Below, one piece after another: positions 14,201 to 24,424 of a DNA stretch of 64,000 bases. The first letter of the stretch is position 1. Each line of letters begins with the position of its first letter. The DNA lies in contig VFFE01009051.1 of NCBI GenBank assembly GCA_008921705.1, positions 2,667,784 to 2,731,783 on the forward strand. Reading direction: 5' to 3'. Made by a program: the position numbers and the translations under genes. The stretch comes from Burhinus oedicnemus. Taxonomy: Eukaryota; Chordata; Aves; Charadriiformes; Burhinidae. The notes beneath the pieces are model-generated. The model did not search any database. It was not told where the DNA came from and was given only the letters and a program-made list of their open reading frames with translations.

Positions 14201-17200
14201 TGTAGACTATATATCAATTTTAATAAAGACTAAAACAAAAACTCTGTGTAAACCATATGTAGAGGATTAATCACAGGTTTATGGAGTTGTCATAGACTGC
14301 AGTATGGGAAAATAGAAAATAAGAGAACATTATAAATATGAAATCCAAAAGGATTACATGTTGTATAATTCAGTCAATGATTTAGATTTCAGTTGGAATG
14401 TATACAATACAGAAAGAACAGTAAGGGCCTTCCTTTTTAACTGAAAGAGATTATTGCAAAGTTTAAGGGCAGAAGAAGAAAATAATTTTTACAACATGTT
14501 TTGGGGTTTTTCCCTTTTCTTTCTTATTCTGACCATATATCAGAGGAAGACACTTTTCAATTATACACGAGGCCAAGGCTTAAAAACAAACAAACTACGA
14601 GCATAGAGTACTGTTACAGAGGTAAATTAAGACAGAAACTGTTGTTTCTTAAAAAGTGTAAACATCACATGAAATTGGATATCCAATATAATTCATAGAT
14701 GAAAAGCGTAGAAGCTAATAAGTTGGCAATAATTCATAGACTTACTTTCCCTGTGGTCTTGTTAAACTGCTTTCTCTTTCTCTGTCATCCCTGAAAATAT
14801 ACTTCTAATTTGTTGGTTCCCAGGTAAACAAGAGAAATAAAGCATACATATAGATTACTCATTTTTACATTGGTATGCACAGGATATTTTCTTAAAATTA
14901 ATGACCTATACATTAGCTAACATCCTTGAAAAACTCTTTAACATCATTTTAGTTTTTCCTGTATTAACTATCCTGTACTCCAGCAATACTGGTGCAATGT
15001 CAAGCACTGCCCATATGCTATCCAAAATAAAGTAAAATGTACTGGTCCAGAATTTCATACCTGATATGTACAGAATATATATAGCCCATGTAACTAACTG
15101 GTCTTTTAAAGTATACACAGATAATTTAAGTTTATAGATGCTTTATTTCATTATCTCCATTTTACAGGAAATGACATGATTTCTATCATTCCCAAGCTAA
15201 TTCTGAAAACTTAAAATTGTACCCTAGTTTGTCATCGATTAAAGATATAGGTCTAGAAGTAAAATATAGTTATCTATGTGTAAAGAATTATCAACTATTC
15301 TCTAGTCAATTAGCTACAAGAACAAGACAGAATATGAACAGCTGTGGCTTAAACATCATGCACTTCTGGCATGTCCATTTTTGGTAAATGTTGCTTTATC
15401 TGGAAAGAAAGACTGAAACCATCTACACAGGTGCAGAGCTATCTGGTTTCTATGTTGAATTGGTAAAACAGTGTCAGACAATTACTAGTGGGAATCTTGA
15501 TCATCCAAGTCATCAGCCAAATTAGAGCCACAGGGATCTAAACTAAAAATGTGATTATTGTATAGGCGGTTATAGTAATAGACAACTCCTGTGTGTATTC
15601 TATGGGGGAAAATAGTGTTATCATACCCTGTAATGTACTCTGTTGTATAGACAGACATGATTGATATGTATCTATATAGATATATAGGTATATATATTTA
15701 TTATATGAGAAAGAAATTATATAAGAATGGTTTATTTATAGTATTACAGTATAATTAATACTATACTAATATATTTAATTACATTTAGTTATGAAATATC
15801 TGTATTTTACATAGATAATAAAAGTAATATATTTTACATAGTTTATATATGTAAAGTTGCAAAGAAATATATAAAGAAAACATTTACTGGACTTTCCCTC
15901 TTTCCTCTGCTATAGATGAGTGTAACATCACTGCATCATTCGTTCCACATACCATAATATAAACAGAAGTCTTCTACATTGTACAGAAATTTTCTATTAC
16001 TCAGAAAAATCTCTCTCTTCCTTTTCTATCCTTCCCATTATATCACTCTATCTGTTACGGAATACAGATGTGCTAATGCTTGCTAAGTCAACAAAGGGAT
16101 CTCTCTGAAGTAAGTACTACATACTGTAGGGCTGGCAGAATTATGTCTGCAGCTTATAAGCACACAGACATTTCTCAAGATATCAAGCACAACTATAATA
16201 ACTGATCTGTGAACTAAATAATTTGCAGATAAAAACTACATTGAAAGTCTTCATTTACATTGCAAAATCTAGCTCTTGGCAGTTAGGGCTGAATCACAGT
16301 TTGATACACAACTGATTAACTGAAGATCACGTTTACCATAAACTCAAATTAGGTACTTCCAAAATGTATATCTGGAAATATACTCTGATTATATACTGGT
16401 ACTACTTACTGGTTATACAGTAAATATTCAACTTTAATTAATTTCCTTGTGTCTTTTGAAATCTTCATTGTTTTTAATAGTGTGCATTTTGTTTGTTTTA
16501 ATGATACACCAAAGTAATTTTTAGTCTGTACTTCGTATCTCATGAACCTTGTATTTACAGCACAATCTCTTTAAATTTTGGCAGTATCAAGTCATGTTAA
16601 TAGAATTGCCTGTTCCCAGGTCTGGACTTTGGGTTGTTTTGTTTCTTTTTCTGTTGAATATGCCTAAAATTATTAAATAGTTAGGGGTTTCATCTTTGGA
16701 TTCATTATTCTCCTTTTGTAATCATCTTATATTTGTAACTAAGTATTATTAAATAGTTATCAATAATTAACAGAACTCTCAACTTTTTCTTCAATAGAAA
16801 GCACATGTAATCAAACACCTGCCAGCAACAGAGGCAAGTATGCATTTTTTTGTGATATCTGGATTATCAGTTTTAGTATTTTGTAAACACCCAGTTACAC
16901 GTCAAAGCGAAGTATCCCAAATGAACAATTTCATTCTTATTTTGGTATTAATATCTGTTTTCTTTCTCTTAACTAAGAAAAATTTACCTTGAAAATATTT
17001 CTGCCTTAAAGTTATAACCTTATGTCAAAGCAAATGAGTAAACAAGAAAGCAAAAAAGCACCAAGAGTGTTAAGGGTCAGATGACTGTCAACAAATCATG
17101 AATGGAACAACTGCTTACAGCTGCTCAAAAGTCAATTGTGAATTTTAACCTGATCATTTGGTAGTGGGATACACTGGCTTGAGTACATTCACATAAGATA

Positions 17201-17510
17201 ATATTCCCTCTTCATTGATCAACCACTACTAAATAAAGATTGGGTAAGTATACCAATCAATACTTACAGAACAAGGAATCATCTTAGCTAGCAACCTTCC
17301 AAGGGCTGACAAAGTATCAGCCTGATCCATTTTCAACACCGCCACAAAATCTTTATAAGACTTTCCAGGAAACTCATTGTTTGGAGGTATCACCTTAATG
17401 TTACTGCAGTACTAAATTAACAGGTAGTAAAAATTTGCACCTATGAACTCAAAGACATACTACAAAAATCTAGAGTACCTATACATTAGTTGACCCTGTG
17501 CATTATTTCC
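11261..17510. other. AT-rich gene-free stretch, with a possible conserved non-coding segment
   Basis: No coding exon is supported. The stretch includes an exact 23-bp direct duplication (12,396-12,418 and 12,452-12,474), very AT-rich blocks around 13,500-13,610 and 15,650-15,860, and a candidate conserved non-coding segment at about 13,960-14,240. A CTCCATTTTACAGG-like motif at about 15,155 may be another MIR trace, but it is too short to call. Confidence 0.5.
12396..12474. repeat. Local 23-bp direct duplication
   Basis: The 23-base string beginning AACATATTACTGTCTTCATT occurs at 12,396-12,418 and again at 12,452-12,474, identical in both copies and offset by 56 bases. The intervening sequence contains a seven-base G run. 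It looks like a recent local duplication rather than part of a dispersed family. Confidence 0.85.
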
Positions 17511-18056
17511 TGTGGTAATGCGTTGAGACCCTACCTATTAGGGCAAGGACGGTAAATTCCCAAAGAAAATCACCACCAAGAATCACTCCTGTAGTAGGAG
17601 CCCTTGAGAGCATGAGTATGGGATGACAGCAGAGGCCCCAAGTGTGTAAATGTAAATCAGAGATGGTCAATTATGCATTAATAAGGGAACACATCCTTGA
17701 GAGCTGGATAGAAACTGTTTTGGGGCATAATAAATAGAACAAAGAACATGTAGCCAACATATGGAAAACTAGAGATATATACTAAAGATGCAAGGATGTT
17801 ACAAGAAGGGATAAAAGACAGTCACAACCCCTACAAAGAAAGAACAGAGAGTGAATTGCTCTGGCATTGTCATCCCCAGTTAAGATTCCCGCACCTGATC
17901 AATACAACTGCCTGTCTGAAGTAGGTCTTCCCTCCCTCTCAGAGAGAATGAACGCTGCTTTTTGATTCGCCATTCACCACATGTTGCTACTGCAGACTCA
18001 GCAATCTTAGTTAAATTATTATATTTAATATATCCTTGTAAAGCAATTTAGAATTC
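17511..18056 (+). mobile_element. Candidate degenerate LTR (approximate limits)
   Basis: The segment has LTR-like order on the plus strand. It has a possible TGTGGTAATG start at 17,511, a TATA-like GATAAAAGA at about 17,810 followed by a C-rich leader, and a U5-like stretch near 17,880-18,010. It is GC-richer than its flanks. No internal retroviral region or clear target duplication was found, so this would be a decayed solo LTR. Both ends are estimates and the family is not identified; it could instead be unique DNA. Confidence 0.3.
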
Positions 18057-20403
18057 TAAAGAGTAGCATGTGTGTTTTCTGCTCCCTTCCCACATACCAA
18101 GACAACTGAGAGTGCAGAACCAAATCAGAGTAAACTTGAATGCAGTAATCCAGAAAACATCAAAGTGATAAAAAATGAGAGCTTTTGAGCATGCTTTCCT
18201 GAGTAATGACCTTGGATCTGTTAGGATCTTGTATTTCTCTTTGTGTCCTACATAAATGGCGTTCTTGAGCAAAAAGTAATTCAAAGTACGCATATACATG
18301 CCTGAATAGTCTTACAAAAATAAGGAACTGAACCAACCAAATGTTGTCTATATTGTTCTCTACAATTCTGTGAGACACCTGCTTATATGATTTGGTTGAC
18401 ATAAATCAGTGAGGATAATCACACTGAGTTTAATGGAGGCACAGCAATTAATGTGAGTGGGCTTCCACTGGTTTATAACAGAACCTGTGCACTCTTTACT
18501 TTTGTACCTATGACTCTATTTAACAGCTTCACAAATACTGGAAAGTAAACACCATAATGAAGTCATATATTCTTGATTTTCACAGCTTTGCAGCTAGTTT
18601 GGGGATTGGATTTGTTGGGTTTTTTTTAAACATATATGATGCTCTTTCTATATATTTGTGCACGTGTGTGCGTGTGTATTAAACCGATGTACTGGCATGA
18701 TACAACTCTGCATACCAGAACAGTCAAACTTGGCAGAATCATAGATAAAAAAAATACACTTCCTGTAAAACAGAGCTGTTCAGCATGCTGAAGGAAACGG
18801 GTATCAAGAGACAGCAGAATCCTACACAAATTTTGAGCAACACACACAAAACTTCTACTGACCAGAGACTGTAAGCTATTGTCTTTGAAAAAGTATGGTC
18901 CACTCATCAATGATGATAGAGGTGTCAGATGCCACCTGCCTTTCTCTTCAAGCAAAAAAAGACTAGCTCTGTGGCCGCCTGGGTATTATTAACCAAAAGA
19001 GAGCTATTTTGTTCAGGTAATTTCTTTAAATTCTCTGTCATCCTGAGGCCCATCCTTCTAAAATCAGATCTTGCTGGCCTGTTCCCTCACAAACAGTCTT
19101 ACCTTTCAAATACCCGTCTTTCTTATACCTCCTTTGGACGTTCATTAATTGAAATGCAACATAGCCAAAAACAGGCCTATTTTTTTTCCTCCCACCCAAA
19201 CCCTCCCTTTCACATTTTTCTATACAGATACACTGCCACGCCTCCCATCTTTTAAAGCCACAGTCTGAGCTTCATCTTTGACTTTGCCCCCTGTCTTCAT
19301 CCAAACAGGTTACCTATCAATAACTTGTCACTTCCCTCAACTCAATATTTGCCATCATACAGTATTCTTCCAGCCGCTCTTTTTACCTTGTACAAATGCA
19401 ATCTTAACTGATGCTTTCGGGGTCTTGCCAAATCCTTTTATACGCTGCTATTTAGATAATTTCATGATTCACCATTTTTTGTGGATTTGTGTTCTGCCAC
19501 CAAAAGAATGCCAGCTTTGTCTCACTACATCCAACACTTTTCACATTCTTCTTTACTTATACAGCCCTCACATAAATTAATTAGCAGTTTTCTTTTTACT
19601 TTTCAATGTTTTCTAGAAATCTTACCAGCCTCAGGAAGGCCCTTCTTATTAGCACCCTTATGTTTACTCCTAGGCCGGTGCATCTATATGAGAGAACCTT
19701 TATTCAAGTCCTCAGTAGACTTTAAATTCTTCATCTGCTGCACCATCTTGAAAATTCTCCCAGCTGATAAGCAAAATAGTTCATCTAGAAAAGCTAGCTT
19801 ATCAAAACTGAATCACTCCATTATTAGATACCTTCATCTTCTGTCTCCTCAGCTGCTCTGCCTCAACATTTTGTTTATAAACTCACTGGAGTGGAAACTC
19901 TCATTTACTATAACTATACAGCATAGAGTCTTGATTTGCTTCAAGATCTCCAGGTGTCTCACAAAAGTAACTACCAAATATAGAAGAAAGGAGACCTACC
20001 TGGGAGCACAATAACTGGTCATGTAGAAACTTCCCTACTGATGTCAGAGCAGTGCATGGTCCCTTTAATACAGACATCTGAAATGTAATAATTTAGAGTG
20101 AAATTATGGCTCCACTGAAGTCCATGCTTTTCATGACTATCTTATTTTGGTAATATTGTATATCTGTGTATAAAATTAACTTTAGAAAATGGCATATATT
20201 TTTGTTTTCCTCTGTTCCGCAATGGGTCTATTATTATATTTACAATAAGTCCAGTATGACAGAATGTTCTGGTTTTCATCCTTGGTTTCATAAAAGAGCT
20301 ATTTCTTTTTCTTTCAAGCTTATGAATCTGATAGCTGTGTGTCAATTTTGTAAACTTGATAGATGTGTTCAGTTAAAGGAGGAGATCAAAGGGAAAGATG
20401 GTA
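18057..20403. other. Gene-free stretch with a strong pyrimidine bias on the plus strand
   Basis: From about 19,040 to 19,990 the plus strand is dominated by T and C, which keeps long frames open (for example 19,481-20,014) without protein-like composition. This may be a relic of an old LINE on the minus strand, but I could not match any domain. A short CA/TG patch lies near 18,660. No exon or RNA gene is supported. Confidence 0.45.
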
Positions 20404-20841
20404 GGCCTGGAAATTTTGGCTGTGACAGGGTGAACTCGTCGTGGAGGACTGTGCTGACAAACGTTGCTGCCAGGGCATAGTGAGAGCCAGCTGCTCCTCT
20501 AGGGACCCCCGCACCAGCTGTGCCCTCACCCAACAGGGCACCATCCCACAGGGTCTCAACATGGCAGGCAGAGCACAGTGCTGGTAAGAGGGCCCATCAA
20601 CAGCTCCAGACATGGCAGTGAATCAAGCCCAGGGTCCAGAGAGTCCTGCCAGGAGCAGCTGGCAATGGGGTCAGGGACAGGGTTTGGGTCCAAAGTCCAT
20701 CCGGGAGACAGGGCCAGAGACAGGCTACAATGTCTCTGGGAGGGGGGCAAAGGGCCTGACCCAGAGGCAGGCTGCCCACACTACAGAGTCCACGGTCCAT
20801 CCGGTAGACAGGGCTGGTGGCAGGCACAGCTACAACACGGC
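20404..20841. repeat. GC-rich degenerate repeat block next to the LTR
   Basis: A sharp rise in GC content begins near 20,404. Inside are diverged copies of a motif of the type GGTCCA..GTCC..CC at about 20,630, 20,684 and 20,782. The latter two continue into related GAGACAGGG/TAGACAGGG and CAGGC..CTACAA stretches. This suggests a degenerate minisatellite or duplicated segment of an unclassified element. It abuts the LTR at 20,842. No primer-binding site resembling a tRNA 3' end is visible at that junction, so it is not an obvious retroviral leader. Overlapping frames on both strands here are by-products of the GC content. Confidence 0.5.
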
Positions 20842-21429
20842 TGTCGTGGTTTAACCCCAGCCAGCAACTAAGCACCACACAGCCGCTCGGTCACTCCTCC
20901 CGGGTGGGATAGGGGACAGAATCAGCAGGGTAAAAGTGAGAAAACTCATGGGTTGAAATAAAGACAGTTTAATAGACAGAGTAAAAGCCACACACACAGG
21001 CAAAGCAAAACAAGGAATTCATTCACCACTTCCCATCGGCAGGCAGGTGTCCAGCCACCTTCAGGAAAGCAGGGCTCCATCACATGTAATGGGTATTTGG
21101 GAAGACAAACACCATCACTCTTAACATCGTCCTCCTTCTTTCTTCAGCTTTATATTGATGAGCATGATGTCATACAGTATGGAATATCTTTTTGGTCAGT
21201 TGGGGTCAGCTGTCCCAGTTGTGTCCCCTCCCAGCTTCTTGGGCACCCCCAGCCTACCCACTAGTGGGCTGGTGTGAGAAGCAGAAAAGGCCTTGACTCT
21301 GTAAGCGCTGCTCAGCAGTAACTAAAACATCCCTGTATTATCAATACTGTTTTCAGCACAAATCCAAAATGTAGCCCCGTGCTAGCAACTATGAAGAAAA
21401 TTAACTCTACCCCAGTCAAAATCAGCACA
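20842..21429 (-). mobile_element. LTR of an avian ERVL-like endogenous retrovirus
   Basis: Read on the minus strand it starts TGTGCTGATTTTGACTGG and ends AACCACGACA, giving TGT...ACA termini. It has a TATA-like box at about 21,149-21,155 and a variant ATTAAA polyadenylation signal at 20,968-20,973. It is clearly homologous along its length to the LTR at 50,031-50,567. Shared blocks include the GGTCAGTTGGGGTCAGCTG segment and the CCCAGCCTAC segment. The five flanking bases differ (ACGGC and GTGAC), so no target duplication remains, and no internal genes were found. It may be a recombined or truncated copy rather than a clean solo LTR. Confidence 0.8.
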
Positions 21430-22623
21430 GTGACTCAGGCAGAGACTGAGCTGGGCACGTGGGGGGTCCCAGGTGAGGCTGATCAACAAGCTAATTAAGG
21501 CTCCTTGGTGCAATTAGGCCCCACAAGAGATACTTGCTTGTAATTCTTTTCTTTAGTTTCTTTTTTCCTTCCTTTGCTACCGACTACAGACCCAAAAGCT
21601 GAATACAGGTTGCCTCTTTCCTTCTGTGAATGGCATCCTGTGTACACATCTATGAATAACACTTAAAAGGATAAAACGCTGAAAGTGTTCTTCATACTTA
21701 CGGGAAATACAATTAAATGCTGTATTAGATATGCTGAGTTCTCAAGCGGCCTCTTAAAGAACTTTTTCTTAAATAGAGCTTCATCTGCCTGAATCTACAA
21801 ATCAGCACATACAAGACCCTTCTTGCGTTCATATCTTTGGACTTTAACGCTTACAATTCTGAAATCAAAATGCTAATTTATTTGCACAGCTGCATATCAC
21901 AGAGGAAAATTCTGAATACTACTGAAAATAGAGGGAGTTTTGTTCAGCGGAGCCGGGATTTCATCCTTATTTTTTCACTATTCTAACAGGTTTATCCATG
22001 AATGTCGAGGATGTATTTGGAAAGACTGATCAACACCTCCCTCAGGAGCTGAATTGAAAACGGAACAGTAACAGAAACTCCTGCATTCCAGAGGAGGTTC
22101 TTGAAACAAAGTAGGTTGCAGAGAAGTATAACAGTGACTCTTTCCTTATTCTTTTACCTAGCTTAATACAATGCTTTTAAGATTCATCTCTCTCTTACTC
22201 ATGCTCCATGTATTTGTCAGTCAAATTTTCTCAGTCATTAACCATTCATTTGCTATTCTGTAATTTATTATGTTATTCATTTTACAAGACAGCGTGCAAG
22301 GTTTCTTGCTTGTCTATTCAAGTAAGGCATAATGCTGTATGCTAACCTTCTTCAGTGGCTGCTGAGCCCTGACTGACCTTCACTTACTGTCAGGAGCCTC
22401 CCCAAGAGGAGCATCTCTGTGCCAGCAACTGGCTGTGCTGGTGCTTCAGGAAACAGCACTGTCTAAGGGCAGTATGTAAAATTTCATTTAGAAAAAAAGA
22501 AAAAAGTATTACATAAAGAGTTGTTTCACTCATCTTTTAAAGCCACACTCAGGGTTATTTGTCCTTTCCTTTCTTCTCCAATACTTGCATGCCACTGCTA
22601 GCTGGTTGGATTGATGCAATCCA
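21430..22623. other. Non-coding DNA between the LTR and the TMDD1-like gene
   Basis: The first 100 bases (to about 21,530) are GC-rich and unclassified, then AT-rich unique sequence follows. A moderately GC-rich patch lies at 22,340-22,450. This region lies downstream (3') of the minus-strand gene at 22,680 and could contain an extended 3' UTR. I see no coding content. Confidence 0.5.
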
Positions 22624-22629
22624 TTTATT
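22624..22629 (-). promoter_or_regulatory. Polyadenylation signal AATAAA for the TMDD1-like gene
   Basis: TTTATT on the plus strand reads AATAAA on the minus strand, about 50 bases after the stop codon at 22,680. A variant ATTAAA lies just upstream (22,645-22,650). In AT-rich DNA such hexamers are common, but the position directly after the ORF is appropriate. No genomic poly(A) tract follows. Confidence 0.5.
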
Positions 22630-22679
22630 GATTAAAATATAGTTTTTAATCTGAGTAACAGCAACATAGGTGGCTATAA

Positions 22680-23375
22680 TCAGATGCCCAGTGTCCAGTG
22701 GGAGAAGTACACGGTGGTCACAGCAAAGAGGAAGGAAGCGAGGAAGCCCCCCAGGATGCCCAAGACCAAGGGGCCAACCCAACCTAGGAGGCTGCGCGTG
22801 TACGGGGGGGGCAGGCGCCTCTCAAAGTGCAGGTCCCCCAGGTCCCCATCCAGGGCCCTCTTGCCTCGCACCCCACCACGTCGCTCACCCTCCAGCAGCA
22901 GGGAGGAAGTGAGGTGCTGCACATTGCGGCTGTACTCTTCCAAGCTCCTCCGCAACTCCAGGCTCCTGTCCTGGTTCAGGTTTTTCCCCAGCTCCTGGGC
23001 AATGTCAGGGCGCCCAATTTGGTGGAGGCCACGGGCCAGCCGGTCCCAGGTCGTCACCTCTCCTGCCGTCCCCAGCCAGTCTCCTAGGGCCTCTGAGCAT
23101 CCCATGGGGCCGCGGAGGTCCCGTCGGCGGCGGGAGCCGATGGGGTTGTTCTCCTCGGAGAGCTGCTCCAGCTCCCACTCCCCCAGGTCCCTGTCAGGCC
23201 CTGCCAACCATCCCTGGAGCTGGCGGCACTCAGAGGGGGACAGCAGTTCAGCAATGCGGCTCATGGTGTGACGACCCACATTGGCTGCCACCACATCCTC
23301 GCATCGACTGCCCACCACCAGCAAGAACAGGATGAGTCCCACAGATGCCAGCATCGCTTGGGTGCCCCTCTGCAT
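22680..23375 (-). CDS. TMDD1: Transmembrane and death-domain protein (TMDD1-like)
   Basis: An intact ORF of 231 codons from the ATG at 23,375. A second ATG seven codons on (23,354) has a better context (G at -3) and would give 224 residues. Counting from the first Met, residues 1-25 form a signal peptide with a hydrophobic core (LASVGLILFLLVVG). Residues about 38-77 (MSRIAELLSPSECRQLQGWL...) and 97-150 (LGDWLG...TTWDRLARGLHQIGRPDIA...) form death-domain-like helices. An RRRR patch lies near residue 82, a second basic patch (ERRGGVRGKR) near 164-173, and residues about 199-223 are a membrane helix with a short tail. The predicted protein is therefore type I, with the death-domain-like part outside the cytosol. 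The family name rests on this architecture recalled from general knowledge, not on an alignment. The frame is open for 37 more codons upstream, but those look non-coding. An upstream exon is possible. GC content drops sharply at the stop codon. The downstream function of TMDD1 is poorly known. Confidence 0.65.
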   Translation of the reverse strand: MQRGTQAMLASVGLILFLLVVGSRCEDVVAANVGRHTMSRIAELLSPSECRQLQGWLAGPDRDLGEWELEQLSEENNPIGSRRRRDLRGPMGCSEALGDWLGTAGEVTTWDRLARGLHQIGRPDIAQELGKNLNQDRSLELRRSLEEYSRNVQHLTSSLLLEGERRGGVRGKRALDGDLGDLHFERRLPPPYTRSLLGWVGPLVLGILGGFLASFLFAVTTVYFSHWTLGI

Positions 23376-23759
23376 CGGGATGGCCCAGGTACACAGATGC
23401 CACCTGTCTGACCTCACAAAGCAGTGTGTTCCAGGGACGCTTACCATGTGTCCCCCCCCCCCAGGGCTGAGCTGGTCAGTCACCAAGGGAAGCTGCTCTG
23501 GAGCCAGCCCAACCCGCAGCAGATCTCAGCACACAGGGGTTTTTCCTCAGGCAGAGAAAGAGCGGGGCAGCGGAGAGACCCACAGGAGCTGGTAGCTCTT
23601 GCAGGAGATGCTGATGAGACCTGGGCATTGCCAGAGCAACCACAACCAGACCCATAAAAAGCAGCCTAGGGAGCGCTAGCGAACAGGAACGCTGAGACCA
23701 GAGTGGGCAAAGAGAGCGTGGCCCGTCAGCCAGGGTGTGGCACAGCAGCTTGGGCGGCA
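23376..23759. other. GC-rich interval between the TMDD1-like start and the CR1 5' region
   Basis: This GC-rich stretch should contain the 5' UTR and promoter of the minus-strand gene and may also hold the beginning of the plus-strand CR1 5' UTR. An 11-to-12-base C run lies at about 23,450. A TATA-like CATAAAAAGC at about 23,653 is on the plus strand, pointing toward the CR1. On the minus strand an ATGGTAAGCG string near 23,450 resembles a splice donor, but nothing confirms it. The exact CR1 boundary cannot be placed by eye. Confidence 0.45.
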
Positions 23760-23844
23760 GGGCGTGCAGGAAGGGTGTTGTCACATCACAGCTCAAGGGG
23801 TGAGTTCAAGTGGTGGTTGTCACCCTCTCAGAAGGAGCACGGCT

Positions 23845-24424
23845 ATGGTAATCCACCCAGCAGAAAGTCACATCCTCTACAATCAGCAAAATGGACATGG
23901 CAACCCAGACAGAGGTCCCACAAAAACATGCAGGCGGTCAGGTCTCAGGCTGCAGAGGGGGCCAGAGCCTTTCGCTGGTAACAGATGGCAGTAGTGAGTC
24001 AAGCTGTGTGAGGCGTGACCAGGTGGGATGATCTGCTCAGCCTGGTGGCAGAGCTATGAGAGGAAGTAGAAAGGCTAAGGAGTATCAGAGAGTCTGAGAT
24101 AGAGATGGAACCATGCTCTGCCCTCCCTGAGACAGAAACAGGAACAGGCACCAGAAAAAAAACAAGATCAAGAGGATCCTGTATCCTCCCCCTGCCACAC
24201 AGAAGGCAGTATCTTAAAGGAAAGGAGCAAATGGAGGGAAGTCCACCCCCAGGGCTGCAGGTGAACCTCCTCCTTGCCCACCCCACCTTCCCAGGTGCCT
24301 CTGTACAACAGGCTCTGGATATGGAAGGCTAGTCGATGGATCATGTGGATGATGGTCCATCTACACCAGAAGTGTTGCTAAGGTCAGAAAGGTCTACCCA
24401 CCATATCACAACCACCTCCACAAG
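23845..24424 (+). pseudogene. CR1 ORF1 remnant (N-terminal part)
   Basis: A probable start ATG at 23,845 is followed by the CR1 ORF1 pattern, including MDMATQTEVPQKHAGGQVSG (from 23,891 in a shifted frame), a SLSLVTDGSSES-type block and a LLSLVAEL..EVERLRSIRE-like coiled segment interrupted by stops or frameshifts. It then runs into DGPSTPEVLLRSERSTHHIT before breaking off near 24,424. The C-terminal esterase-like half is missing. The intact family product is an RNA-binding/chaperone-type protein of the retrotransposon. Frame changes after the start ATG and in the middle make this non-functional. Confidence 0.75.

Noticed and set aside
19481..20014. 177-codon open frame on the plus strand
   Set aside because: It is explained by the T/C-rich strand, which removes stop codons. 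The overlapping frame at 19,278-19,580 is open for the same reason, and neither looks like a protein.
20578..20878. Four overlapping GC-rich frames on both strands
   Set aside because: They lie within the degenerate repeat block and LTR end. Openness on both strands reflects composition, not coding.
20800..21470. Primer-binding site or polypurine tract that would mark a complete provirus beside the 20.8-kb LTR
   Set aside because: Neither a tRNA-like primer site on the inner side nor a purine tract on the other side is visible, and no gag, pol or env remnants follow.
22684..23271. 195-codon plus-strand frame opposite the TMDD1-like ORF
   Set aside because: It is Ser/Arg/Pro-rich, as expected for the antisense of a GC-rich coding sequence, with no domains. 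The minus-strand ORF has signal peptide, helices and membrane segment.
22680..23375. Reading the TMDD1-like ORF as a retroviral envelope remnant because of its RRRR patch and C-terminal membrane helix
   Set aside because: There is no recognisable surface subunit, fusion peptide or heptad and disulfide-loop region after the basic patch, and the helical core fits a death-domain protein better.
23476..23796. 106-codon minus-strand frame upstream of the TMDD1-like gene
   Set aside because: It lies in the GC-rich interval and CR1 5' region and has no domain, and nothing links it to the gene as an upstream exon.
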